Assembly (NCBI GenBank): GCA_045807125.1
Contig: JBJMHZ010000036.1
Coordinates: forward strand, 1 to 64,000
From: JBJMHZ01 sp045807125
GTDB taxonomy: Bacteria > Actinomycetota > Actinomycetes > JAWWOL01
DNA: 64,000 nucleotides
Direction: 5' to 3'
Position numbers and translations under genes: made by a program. The notes beneath the pieces are model-generated. The model was not told where the DNA came from. It searched no databases and was given only the letters and a program-made list of their open reading frames with translations. This document shows positions 34,401-42,319 of this stretch, piece by piece. Each line of letters starts with the position of its first letter. The first letter of the stretch is position 1.

Positions 34401-34540
34401 CGGTGGTTCGTCGTCGGTGCCGGGGGTGGGTGCGGCCGTCGGGGGCGGTGGCGGTCCAGCCGCCGTGGTCGTCGGGGGCGAGTCGCCAGTGCTGCTCGTG
34501 GAGGAGGTGGTGGTGGTAGGCGCAGAGCAGGGCCAGGTTG
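34396..34540 (-). pseudogene. 13E12-family (DUF222-HNH) gene, C-terminal fragment
   Basis: The minus strand reads VNLALLCAYHHHLLHEQHW, RLAPDDHGGWTATAPDGRTH and PRHRRRTTA to a TGA at 34396-34398. This is the end of the HNH endonuclease domain of 13E12 repeat proteins (NLALLC..HH pattern). The frame breaks off precisely at the CAGGTTG core, where the integrase-bearing element begins. The matching N-terminal part lies across the element at 41063-41384. It is a target gene split by insertion. Confidence 0.85.
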
Positions 34541-34560
34541 ACCGCTTATCGCTAGTCTGC
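34520..34560. mobile_element. attL junction of the serine-integrase element
   Basis: Left half from the 13E12 gene (GCAGAGCAGGGC), core CAGGTTG at 34534-34540, then element-derived ACCGCTTATCGCTAGTC. The integrase gene starts about 25 bp further on, as is usual for attP-proximal integrase genes. The partner is attR at 41047-41075. Confidence 0.8.
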
Positions 34561-34565
34561 CCTCT

Positions 34566-35966
34566 GTGGCGATGGTGCGGGCGGCGGCCCTGTACGCGCG
34601 GATCTCCTCGGACCAGGAGGGCAGCGGCTTGGGCGTGGCCCGGCAGCTTGAAGACTGCCGCCGGCTGGCAGACTCGCTGGGTTGGACGGTGGCGGAGGAG
34701 TACGTGGACAACGACCTGTCCGCCTACTCGGGCAAGCGCCGGCCGGCCTACGAGCGGATGCTCGCCGACTTGGCCGAGGGCCGCCGCGACGCGGTGGTGG
34801 TCTATCACATCGACCGGCTGACCCGTCGGCCGATCGAGCTTGAGCAGTTCGTCGCGATCGTGGACGCCGCTCGGGTGCGGCACGTCCGGTTCGTCGTCGG
34901 CGACCTGGACATCGGCAACGGTGATGGGCTGCTGATGGCCCGTATCCTGGCCGCGATGGCCGCCAACGAGTCCGCGACGAAGAGCCGCCGAGTGCGACGG
35001 AAGTTGGAGCAGGTCGCCGCGCAAGGCCGGCCGCACGGCGGTTCGCTGCGCCCGTTCGGCTACGACGACGACCGCATCACGATCCGCCACGACGAGGCCG
35101 AGGTGATCCGGCAGCTCGCGGCTCGGTTCATCGCCGGAGAGTCGCTACGGTCGCTGGCGACCTGGCTTGACGAGCAGGGCATCAAGACCGTGGCGGGCGG
35201 GACGTGGCGCACCCCGACACTGCGCACGATGCTGGCCTCGCCGCGGATCGCCGGGCTGCGGCAGCACCGCGGCCAGGTCGTCGGCAAGGCGGCATGGGAA
35301 CCCATCATCAGCGAGCAAGACCATGAGCGGGTGCTGACCCGGCTGGACCAGCAAGCCGCCTCGGGCCGCTGCGCGCCGCGCCGCTACCTGCTGACCGGGC
35401 TGCTGCGCTGCGGCCGGTGTGGGAACCGCCTTTACTCCTCCGCGCGGGAGGCGACCCGCCGCTACGTCTGCTCCGCCGGCCCGGACCATGGCGGCTGCGG
35501 TCGGCTAAGCGTCATCGCCGCGCCCGTCGAGGACCTCATCGCCAAGGCCGTGCTGTACCGGCTCGATACACCCGACCTGGCGCGGGCACTGGCGGGTCGC
35601 GCGGCCGGGGATGCCGAGGTTGCCGCGCTGGCGGAGCAGCTCACGACCGATAGGGCGCAGCTGGACGAGCTCGCCGAGGCGTACGGGACCAAGCAGATCA
35701 CCATGCGGGACTGGCTGACCGCGAAGAAGCCGATCGAGGACCGCATCGCTGACCGCGAGCGGCGGCTTCGCCGCGCTACCGATACCACCGCGCTCGAGGG
35801 CCTGCCGGGAACCGGCGCGGAGCTAGGCGAGCGGTGGGCCGGGCTCAACCTCACGCGGCAGCACGCCATCGTCGCCGCGATCCTCGACCACGCCGTCATC
35901 GGTCCCGGCCGGCCCGGCGCCAAGGGGCTCGACGCGAGCCGCGTTCAGCCCGTGTGGCGGCTGTAG
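34566..35966 (+). CDS. Large serine recombinase (integrase)
   Basis: 466 residues from GTG 34566 (ATG 34572 also possible). The resolvase domain has the catalytic Ser in AALYARISSDQEG and the Arg pair in HIDRLTRRPIELEQF; the recombinase domain follows (GRPHGGSLRPFGYDDD, SLRSLATWLDEQGI). A zinc ribbon with CGRCGNRLY and a later Cys pair (CSAGPDHGGC) and a C-terminal helical segment complete the large serine integrase architecture. It should join attP to attB without host factors; excision needs a directionality factor. It sits 25 bp inside attL. Confidence 0.92.
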   Translation: MAMVRAAALYARISSDQEGSGLGVARQLEDCRRLADSLGWTVAEEYVDNDLSAYSGKRRPAYERMLADLAEGRRDAVVVYHIDRLTRRPIELEQFVAIVDAARVRHVRFVVGDLDIGNGDGLLMARILAAMAANESATKSRRVRRKLEQVAAQGRPHGGSLRPFGYDDDRITIRHDEAEVIRQLAARFIAGESLRSLATWLDEQGIKTVAGGTWRTPTLRTMLASPRIAGLRQHRGQVVGKAAWEPIISEQDHERVLTRLDQQAASGRCAPRRYLLTGLLRCGRCGNRLYSSAREATRRYVCSAGPDHGGCGRLSVIAAPVEDLIAKAVLYRLDTPDLARALAGRAAGDAEVAALAEQLTTDRAQLDELAEAYGTKQITMRDWLTAKKPIEDRIADRERRLRRATDTTALEGLPGTGAELGERWAGLNLTRQHAIVAAILDHAVIGPGRPGAKGLDASRVQPVWRL

Positions 35967-36146
35967 GCGGGCGGCGTCCGGTCCGGCGGGGCGCGTCCGC
36001 GCCCCCGCCGCCCGGCCCGCCGCGCCACCCAGCAGGTCGCGCACCCGAGCGACCGTCGCCTCGTCGGTCACCTTCACCGGCACGCCCTGCGCCGCGCACG
36101 ACCGCTCAACGAAGGCCCGCACCAGCTCGGGATCTATGCGGCCCAT
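35823..36146 (-). CDS. Small hypothetical protein behind rep
   Basis: 107 residues from ATG 36146: MGRIDPELVRAFVERSCAAQ, then GVPVKVTDEATVARVRDLLG, then a low-complexity tail. The N-terminal half looks like a real small conserved protein of actinobacterial elements; the tail is antisense to the integrase 3' end, so the true end is uncertain. Its start overlaps the original rep stop codon (36134-36136) by 13 bp, which suggests translation coupled to the full-length rep. Function unknown. Confidence 0.5.
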   Translation of the reverse strand: MGRIDPELVRAFVERSCAAQGVPVKVTDEATVARVRDLLGGAAGRAAGARTRPAGPDAARLQPPHGLNAARVEPLGAGPAGTDDGVVEDRGDDGVLPREVEPGPPLA

Positions 36147-36952
36147 TGCGCCCACACCGCCGGCGGACCCTGCCAGTCCAGCTCGTCCGAGGATCGCCAC
36201 ACTCGCTCAGGAGTCGAGCCCATCCGCTCGGATGCCTGCGTCAGCAGGTCATCGACCGTCCGGCCCCGGATCGTCTCGCTGCGTGGCTGGAAGCCTTGCG
36301 CGACCTCGTAGCGGTGCAGCCCTCCGGCGGCTGACAGCTCCTTGGCGACGTACTTGGACAGTTACCGCGCCGCCAGCCGGCCCTGGTGCAGGGACGTGGA
36401 GCCAACCGGGAGGTCATCAAGCCGTTTGATGTGAACGAACCCGCGCCCCCACGCCGTCTCGATGAGACTCCGCTTGATATACCGGCCGGCCGCGAAGTGC
36501 AGGTGCAGCCCGTGCCCGGACTTGTGCCACTCCGGCACCCACAAGTACGGGAAGGCCCGCCCACCCAACGCGGAGCGCAGGTCGCGGAAGAACTCGGCCA
36601 CATCCGCCCGGACCTGATGGGGGTCGTGGCAGCCCTCGCCCGCGTAGGTCAGGGTGCCGAGCCGGTTCAGCCGGTTCGCCGCGCAGTAGCGGCGCACCTT
36701 CCCCCGCGCCCGCCGCCCCGCCTCGGCGGCGGCCCGCTCCGGATCGGCGGCCGGCCCGCCCTTGCCCACCGGCGGACGACGCCGCGCCACCCAGCACCCG
36801 CCGCCCTCGCCGGCGTCCGGATACAACGACAACGACCAACCAGCCCGCAACACCGCGCGGCGGGACGACGACACGGAGGACACCAGGCACCCCAGGCAGG
36901 ACAGGCCGACAGGACTGTCGGCCCCGCCCGGCGAACCGGCGAGCCGCCTCAA
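36134..36952 (-). pseudogene. HUH-type replication initiator (rep) gene with one in-frame stop
   Basis: The open part (36362-36952) encodes 196 residues with the metal-binding HUH motif in GHGLHLHFAAG and LGTLTYAGEGCHD (motif I region). It ends at TAA 36362-36364. The same frame continues immediately as LSKYVAKELSAAGGLHRYEV and on to WQGPPAVWAQWAA and a TAG at 36134. LSKYVAK fits the motif III pattern (hydrophobic-x-x-Tyr-hydrophobic-x-Lys) with the catalytic tyrosine, so the stop removes the active site. A single base change, perhaps Tyr TAC to TAA, explains it. The element is therefore probably unable to replicate by itself. Confidence 0.75.
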
Positions 36953-37042
36953 GGTTGAGCGCCTAGACCACGTGCGCGAGGCGGGGCCCTAGCCACCTGT
37001 GGGTCGCGTACCACACCGCGTCGCATCTGCCGGCTGGGCCCT

Positions 37043-37058
37043 CCCGCCGCGCGGCGGG
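37043..37058. terminator. Inverted repeat CCCGCCGC/GCGGCGGG followed by TTCTTCT
   Basis: A perfect 8-bp inverted repeat with no extra loop is followed on the plus strand by TTCTTCTACT. It lies in the 385-bp stretch 36953-37337 between rep and the next gene, which otherwise shows no convincing gene. It could be an intrinsic terminator or part of a replication origin region for the rep protein. Confidence 0.4.
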
Positions 37059-37337
37059 TTCTTCTACTCCCGGGCCAGGAGCATCAACTCCGATGGGGTG
37101 GCCCACCGGTGCCGGTTACCGACGACGAGACTGCCACGCCAGCGACGACGAGGCGGGCACGACACGCCAACCACTACCGCGCCAAGGCCCCGCCACCACG
37201 AGGGAGCCGCACCGGCCCCCGCCGCGTCCAGGGCGCTACGCGGCCTCCGGCGGACCCTGGACCCGGCGGGCACCGGCACGGCTGTCAGCAGACCGCCGGG
37301 GCCGGCCGGGGTGAGTGATGGATCGAGCGCTCGCGGC

Positions 37338-37754
37338 TCACGCGGTCGCGAGCCCTTCGAGCACGTCCGCCAGCCGGACGAGCGCGGCAGCCAGCGAGCG
37401 GGTGCTGCCGGTGCTGAGCGCCATGTACTGCTCATCGCTGCGCCCCAGCACCACCACTGGATCGACCATGCCGGGTTCCTTCACGCCGTGAGCGAGGAAC
37501 GGCACGGCAGCCGCGCCGTCCCCGGTCACGCCCAGCGGTGCGGTGGAGTGCTGCGCGGGATGGTCGGCCGTGCCCTCGGCGTCCTGGTCGACGCACCACG
37601 GCGGGCAGGGATCGAGGGCATGCCAATCTGTAGCCACGGGGCTCGCCTCCTGGTAGGCGGGTTCCGAGGCTCCGGTCGACGTTCCCGCGTCGGCCGGAGC
37701 CGCCTTGTCGAGTGATCGGGCTCCAACTCCCGACGACTGTACGGGTTTTGGCAT
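37338..37754 (-). CDS. Small element protein with CPPWC motif
   Basis: 138 residues from ATG 37754. The centre has DPCPPWCVDQDAEGTADHPA, followed by QHS; a CPxWC with nearby His residues is typical of a small actinobacterial family found on plasmids and integrative elements (DUF6907-like by memory). The C-terminal part SLAAALVRLADVLEGL is helical. It may bind zinc. It is transcribed towards rep and is divergent from the AlpA-like gene with only 31 bp between starts. Confidence 0.65.
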   Translation of the reverse strand: MPKPVQSSGVGARSLDKAAPADAGTSTGASEPAYQEASPVATDWHALDPCPPWCVDQDAEGTADHPAQHSTAPLGVTGDGAAAVPFLAHGVKEPGMVDPVVVLGRSDEQYMALSTGSTRSLAAALVRLADVLEGLATA

Positions 37755-37785
37755 GCGGTGTGTGAAGGGTCGCTAGGTTGCCGCC

Positions 37786-38109
37786 GTGACCCACCACCTG
37801 GTCGGCATGGCCGAGGTCGCCGAACTGCTCGGCGTCGGCCGCCAACGCGCCCACGAGCTGACCCGCCGACCGGACTTCCCCGCGCCCCAAGCCCGCCTCA
37901 AGGCCGGAGCCATCTGGCTGCGCGAGGACGTCGAACGCTGGCTCGCCGAGAGCGGCGAACGACGCCCCGGCCGACCCCGCGCAAGGACTGAGCGGGGCGG
38001 CCGGCTGCTCCGAGCTTCGTTGCTACTTCAAGTCAAGCAGGACCTTCGTCGTCTTCAGGTTGCGCTAACGCCCGAAAGAAGGCGAAGGAGCCAGAGACCC
38101 AAGCACTGA
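37786..38109 (+). CDS. AlpA/excisionase-like helix-turn-helix protein, 3' end possibly replaced
   Basis: 107 residues from GTG 37786. MAEVAELLGVGRQRAHELTR is followed by PDFPAPQARLKAGAIWLRED and VERWLA, the winged-helix pattern of AlpA/MerR-like excisionases. It may be the recombination directionality factor or a regulator. After about residue 68 the base composition falls and the last 25 codons overlap the NACHT gene tail to tail. The natural C-terminus was probably replaced when the cargo joined the element (inference). Confidence 0.7.
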   Translation: MTHHLVGMAEVAELLGVGRQRAHELTRRPDFPAPQARLKAGAIWLREDVERWLAESGERRPGRPRARTERGGRLLRASLLLQVKQDLRRLQVALTPERRRRSQRPKH

Positions 38110-40990
38110 GCATAGCCGAGATATGCGGTCGCATAGCGACCCTTCGCCACACTTCCTCAATGTTGGCTTCCTCCGTCAATCCAAGGTTAGGAGACAGAAC
38201 CTTGACGATCTCTACTAGCTGAGCGTGGCGGGTGATCTTCGTTGCGCCCCGCGCCTGCCGGCTGGACTCTGCCTCTATGCATCCCAGTACGATAGCGCCT
38301 TCGAGGGCCCCATTCCTCAACACCACCGGGCACCTTCTACCCTCGGTGCGAAACTGACGCAGCATGTTCCGAGGCGGCAGTGGAAAATAATCCTCGCGGA
38401 CGAGATTGGCAAACTGATCGAGGAGCCGCATTGCAATTTCTGGGCGCAGAACGTGCGGATAGAGAAATCCTAGCCCCCACCCGCCGAGCAACCTAAGCAT
38501 GGAGGTACGTCCTCGACTGCCACGAATGAGAAGTCGCTCATCGAGGCTCGCAAAAGGCAAGTGCTGCAGGTACTCGTCCAGCTCCATCAGTCCGTGCTCA
38601 AGCGCTAAGCGCGCCACTTTGTCGTGATACCGGATATCCTGCACTCCTTCGAAGAGCTTAGGCAAGTATATGTTTCTCCATTCGATCCACCATCTCCGTA
38701 GCGCGTCATCGACCAGGTGGGTCATAGCCGCGTAAGCAACAACCTCCGGGTACGCAGCGAGTTCCAACGCTCGCTCACGACGTTCGACTCGCTCAGACTC
38801 GTCTCGGATCGGATGCCAGAGGTACTCTTCAAGCGCCTGGGCAACTACCTTTCGTCCACGCGGTAGACAGAGTAGCAACTGACCCAATGGAAACACGGGG
38901 ATAACAATCGTGTTCTGGTGTATCTCCTCTCCGTCTGGATGAAGTTCACGGTAGTCGAAGTGTTCCTCAACGGCGAGTGCTGTTAGCCGTCTGATCAAAG
39001 ATGGCGCGACCAGTGTCGCCTGAAGGCAGCGTGCAGCGAAGTCCAGGAGGTTTCGGCGCGAGTCCGAATTGACGGGCCGTCGCTCCGCTAGGTCAAGTAT
39101 CCTAGCGATGACGCGCGTCGCTCCTTGATCCTTGATCTTTTCGGAGATTTGAACCGTGAGCTGCCCGACCATGTCCCATTCGGACGCCTCTAGATGAGAT
39201 CCGAGAAATTCCGCGACATCTTCCGGTGTATCCACCTTCCTCACTAGGTTGAATGCGCAAAAATACTCGAGGAACGTCCGGTGAGTAAAGGTGTACAGGC
39301 GTTCACCTGAATCGGTCGACCCCGCGTCAGCGAGAACCCATGCACGTTGTCGACAGTGCTTCACAAACTCCTCAGCAGCGCGTCGGGCGTGACTCTCGGA
39401 TTCGTACCTATCTGGAACTAGGTATTTCACAGTCTGGTCAATAAGCGAGTCCTCAGTCACTCCGGTCTCAGCTTGGCCCTCTGTAAACATCCAGTACGCG
39501 AGGTGCATAATCGCGTTGTCTAGCTCGCTAGCCAGCTCGAGGGGCGCGTTGATGCCCCGCGAACGGTCCCATTTCTTGAAGAGCAGCTTGGCGCACTCCT
39601 CGTACAAGTTGAGACGGCTCTCGGGGATGTAGTTCAGCCCTCGGTAGAGAACGCACATAAGCGACAGTAAGAGCGGGCTCCGACGAAGATCTTGGACAGT
39701 CTCGCTCTCAGAGAGGAACGCGCGCACCAATTCCTCAAGTTCGCTCGAACGCTCCGCAGGGAGTGCAACCGAAAACCAGCGTCGGACGTACTTTGCAATC
39801 GCCGCCTCATCAAAGTCGATCAACTCACAACGAACGAATTCAGTACGTGATAAAGGTGCCTGGTCATAGCCCACTACGCGAGAGGTAACTAGGACAGGCG
39901 CCGCAGGGTAGAGTTCACAGAAGGACTCGACAGCCTCTCTCACATCACGACGCTTACTTGTCTCAAGAAGTTCATCCAAGCCGTCAAAAACCACAATCGC
40001 TCTACCGCTCAGCAGCAATTGGTTCACGAAACCGGCGGGTGGTGGCGTCTGGCATCTGCTATTCAGCGATGCTTCCAAGTGTTGCACAATCGAGCGAGAC
40101 TCGTCGAAGTCCTTGACGTAACTACGAAGCGTTACGACGAAAGGTATGGATTCGCGCGTTTTGGCAAGTTGATAAACGATAACACCTGCCGTTGTAGACT
40201 TTCCTGCGCCGGGACTACCCAGCAACACGGACCTTCTGTAGTTAGTCACGAGATGAAGAGGCGAGGCCAAGTCTTTTTCCGAAGCAGTTATTCGGGGCTG
40301 GACGTATATGTCATCTACGGGTATCTTACGTTCCGTATCTAAATCTGGAAGCGTGATAACGCTGTAATGTCTCAGCAAGTAGTTAACGTACGTGTCAAGA
40401 TATCGCTCGCGCGTCTCGTCCGGAACACGCTGCTCGGGGGTGAGCGCCGCGACGTGACGCTCGATGCTACGCAATGTTGCTACCGCGCTACTTATACCAG
40501 CGACGGCTTGTATTTGAAAACGCGCACCTTGGTCAACCACCATCAAGCGATCTAATGTCAGCGCGCAGGCGGCATCTATCGCCTGCGCCAATTGTGAGGA
40601 TAGCGTTGAGCTCGTCGGAACCTCGGGAAACTTCGTACGGAACAGCAGCCGTACGGATTCCTTCACACGCTCTGCTTCCGCCTCAGGTTGCTCGAGCAAG
40701 CGGACCGTCAGAAGTTCGTACACGAGAACTTGCACTTCCCGATCATTCAACCATTCGGCAATTTCATCAAGGTTACGAATGTTTTCATCAATACTCAGCG
40801 GTAGTTCATAGAGCGCGGCATTGGCGATCTCCACGCTGTCAAGCGTCTCTGCTGTGAATCGATCCAACGAGGGAAATTTGGTACCGCTTCCGTGCGCAGC
40901 GTGGGCGGATGAGAGCGCCAACTGCCAGAGGGCCGAGGACGCGAGGCCTTCTAGGATCGTACTTACAGCTTCTAACACCGGACCTCCCAC
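38033..40990 (-). CDS. NACHT-domain STAND NTPase, candidate anti-phage defence protein
   Basis: 985 residues from GTG 40990; GTG 40978 is an alternative with GGGAGG just before it. Residues 1-235 form a helical N-terminal domain I do not recognise. The NACHT module follows: Walker A GSPGAGKST (258-266), Walker B AIVVFDGLDE (331-340), sensor LVTSR, RSPLLLSLMC (about 437-446) and the winged-helix signature FTHRTFLEYFCA (568-579). The last 400 residues are helical without obvious LRR, TPR or WD repeats. Bacterial NACHT proteins sense phage products and trigger abortive responses. No nuclease or membrane effector is evident, so the N-terminal domain is the candidate effector. GC is visibly lower than around it. 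Confidence 0.85.
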   Translation of the reverse strand: MGGPVLEAVSTILEGLASSALWQLALSSAHAAHGSGTKFPSLDRFTAETLDSVEIANAALYELPLSIDENIRNLDEIAEWLNDREVQVLVYELLTVRLLEQPEAEAERVKESVRLLFRTKFPEVPTSSTLSSQLAQAIDAACALTLDRLMVVDQGARFQIQAVAGISSAVATLRSIERHVAALTPEQRVPDETRERYLDTYVNYLLRHYSVITLPDLDTERKIPVDDIYVQPRITASEKDLASPLHLVTNYRRSVLLGSPGAGKSTTAGVIVYQLAKTRESIPFVVTLRSYVKDFDESRSIVQHLEASLNSRCQTPPPAGFVNQLLLSGRAIVVFDGLDELLETSKRRDVREAVESFCELYPAAPVLVTSRVVGYDQAPLSRTEFVRCELIDFDEAAIAKYVRRWFSVALPAERSSELEELVRAFLSESETVQDLRRSPLLLSLMCVLYRGLNYIPESRLNLYEECAKLLFKKWDRSRGINAPLELASELDNAIMHLAYWMFTEGQAETGVTEDSLIDQTVKYLVPDRYESESHARRAAEEFVKHCRQRAWVLADAGSTDSGERLYTFTHRTFLEYFCAFNLVRKVDTPEDVAEFLGSHLEASEWDMVGQLTVQISEKIKDQGATRVIARILDLAERRPVNSDSRRNLLDFAARCLQATLVAPSLIRRLTALAVEEHFDYRELHPDGEEIHQNTIVIPVFPLGQLLLCLPRGRKVVAQALEEYLWHPIRDESERVERRERALELAAYPEVVAYAAMTHLVDDALRRWWIEWRNIYLPKLFEGVQDIRYHDKVARLALEHGLMELDEYLQHLPFASLDERLLIRGSRGRTSMLRLLGGWGLGFLYPHVLRPEIAMRLLDQFANLVREDYFPLPPRNMLRQFRTEGRRCPVVLRNGALEGAIVLGCIEAESSRQARGATKITRHAQLVEIVKVLSPNLGLTEEANIEEVWRRVAMRPHISAMLSAWVSGSFAFFRALAQPEDDEGPA

Positions 40991-41046
40991 GTCGCGGTGA
41001 GGGACGCGACCGATGTTAGACCTACCGACTCCATGTGGATGTACTC

Positions 41047-41075
41047 GCGACTAGTCAGGTTGTCCAGGTCGGTGC
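41047..41075. mobile_element. attR junction of the serine-integrase element
   Basis: Element-derived GCGACTAGT (41047-41055), core CAGGTTG (41056-41062), then TCCAGGTCGGTG from the 13E12 gene, which encodes TDLDNL on the minus strand. Joining the outer halves of attL and attR recreates an uninterrupted TDL-(D)NLALLC coding sequence, the expected attB. Confidence 0.8.
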
Positions 41076-41384
41076 GTCGGCCTTGGCGGTGTCCGGCGCC
41101 TCGACCGGCCGCTGCGCGGTGCGGGCCAGCCCGGGCGGCCTCATCCGGTGCCAGCCGGCACCGCCATCGCAGCCACGCCGCCATCGACGCCGCCCCGTCC
41201 GCCCGCGCCGTCCCGGCCCGATCGGCCAGCACCACCGGCCGATGTGCCGCCGCGTCCAGCCGGTCCCGCTCCCGCAGCACCGCCACCAGCAGCTCCCCGC
41301 ACGCCAACTCGCCCACCGGCCGGCCGCCAGCAGCTCGTCGATGGCAGCGCCCAAGATGTCTAGCGATGCGCACGACTGAACCAT
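41063..41384 (-). pseudogene. 13E12-family (DUF222) gene, N-terminal fragment with frameshifts
   Basis: From ATG 41384 the minus strand reads MVQSCASLDILGAAIDELLA, then in another frame GELACGELLVAVLRERDRLD and ASMAAWLRWRCRLAPDEAAR, the DUF222 N-terminal pattern; LARTAQRPVEAPDTAKA follows in the first frame. It then jumps to RTDLDNL at the attR core. At least two frameshifts and an internal deletion (the region before the HNH motif) show decay. It is the outer half of the gene whose end lies at 34396-34540, or of a close neighbour copy. Confidence 0.75.
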
Positions 41385-41531
41385 GCGCTGAACGTGGCCG
41401 CCACCACTGACAGGATCCGCCCAAAGCCAGGCCCTATGGACGAACTGGCGATGTGTCCGCTGACCAACCCAGCGCCGGGCAGGCGGGAGGGCCGCTGCTG
41501 CGCGGGCTGCTGACCCTTGGTAGACAGACGC

Positions 41532-41819
41532 ATGGCGACCTACTTGCGGATCAACGAGGCGGGCGAGTTCTTCCGTGTCACCAATAAGGACTACGAGCGG
41601 TGCGTCACCGAGCTGGCTGACGCGATGTCTGCCGACAACAGATTGGTTCGGCTGACCTCAACCGAAGAGGGACCAGCCGAGCAAGTGACCCGGCTGGTTC
41701 GCGGTACCGCTATCTGGCACGCATGGGTGCGGGAAGCCGAGCCAGGCGATATGCGTCTCATGGTGTCCGGTGACCCGAGAAGCCTTGACCCTACGCCCGT
41801 GGTCCTTCGCGTCGATTGA
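41532..41819 (+). CDS. Small hypothetical protein between two att-like sites
   Basis: 95 residues from ATG 41532 (frame open from GTG 41517): MATYLRINEAGEFFRVTNKD, ending TPVVLRVD. It is soluble, mildly acidic and without known motifs. It lies between the attR of the present element and a second attR-like site at 41895, so it may be a remnant of an earlier element. Codon use looks normal enough to be coding. Function unknown. Confidence 0.5.
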   Translation: MATYLRINEAGEFFRVTNKDYERCVTELADAMSADNRLVRLTSTEEGPAEQVTRLVRGTAIWHAWVREAEPGDMRLMVSGDPRSLDPTPVVLRVD

Positions 41820-41894
41820 TGCGGTCCGCAGAACCGCCCTTCACCAGGACGCCGCGCGAGCGTCGACACCCGAAGGCTTCGAGAGGGTGGCTTA

Positions 41895-41921
41895 GCGACT
41901 AGCCAGGTCGTCCAGGTCGGT
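41895..41921. mobile_element. Second attR-like junction
   Basis: GCGACTAGC, then CAGGTCG (41904-41910) and TCCAGGTCGGTG match attR at 41047-41073 in 25 of 27 positions. The GCGACTAG half is element-derived in attR, so its presence here suggests a second insertion by a related integrase. No corresponding attL was found beside it. Confidence 0.65.
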
Positions 41922-42278
41922 GGGGTAGGCGTCGATCCGACGGGTCTGGTGGGCCTGGCACACGAGGGCCCGTGAGGGCCGCAGCCGGGGAGCGTGCACC
42001 CCGCCGCCACGGGCGGCCGGCGCGCGGCGCTGTGCGGCGCTGAAGATGCGAGACCGGGCCAGGGCCGAGGCCCCGCGGCCGGAGGCTCATGCGGGCTAGC
42101 TTGGCGTCGCAGCCGAGCCGGCAGCGTCCGGGTCAAGCGCACCAGCCCGGCCCCAGTCGGTGCGGCCGCCATCGGCCAGGTCAGCAGCGTCGACGGTGGC
42201 GGACAGCCTCTCCCGCCGCTCACCGGCAGACTGTGCAGATCGTTCAGGACGATGCCCCCAGCACCCAGAGCACCCCAA
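41903..42278 (-). pseudogene. Second 13E12-family fragment (middle and HNH start), frameshifted
   Basis: On the minus strand, pieces in different frames follow the 13E12 order: SAGERRERLSATVDAADLAD, then LGCDAKLARM, then GCTLPGCGPHGP (zinc/HNH start), then ALVCQAHQTRRIDAYPTDLD and DLASR with a stop. The fragment is cut at the same TDL-D-(N/D)L codons as the first copy. Several frame changes show that it is dead. Together with the small ORF it fills the stretch 41385-42319. Confidence 0.65.
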
Positions 42279-42319
42279 CCCCTGGCACGGGGCAGCAGGG
42301 CGCTCGAGGAGGAGAATGC

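Larger units (their letters stand above)
34534..41062. mobile_element. 6.5-kb integrative element in a 13E12 gene, carrying a NACHT protein
   Basis: Bounded by two CAGGTTG cores (34534-34540 and 41056-41062), outside which lie the C- and N-terminal parts of a 13E12-family gene on the same strand. Contents: large serine integrase, small ORF, HUH rep gene with a nonsense codon, small Cys-motif protein, AlpA-like protein, NACHT NTPase. No transfer (FtsK/TraB) or phage structural gene is present, so it is likely a degenerate plasmid-like element or satellite rather than a self-transmissible ICE. Base composition changes clearly at about 38010, where the NACHT cargo begins. Confidence 0.82.

Noticed and set aside
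36134..36952. Normal, complete 196-residue Rep protein
   Set aside because: The frame continues after the single TAA with a motif III match and overlaps the next gene start, so the short form looks truncated.
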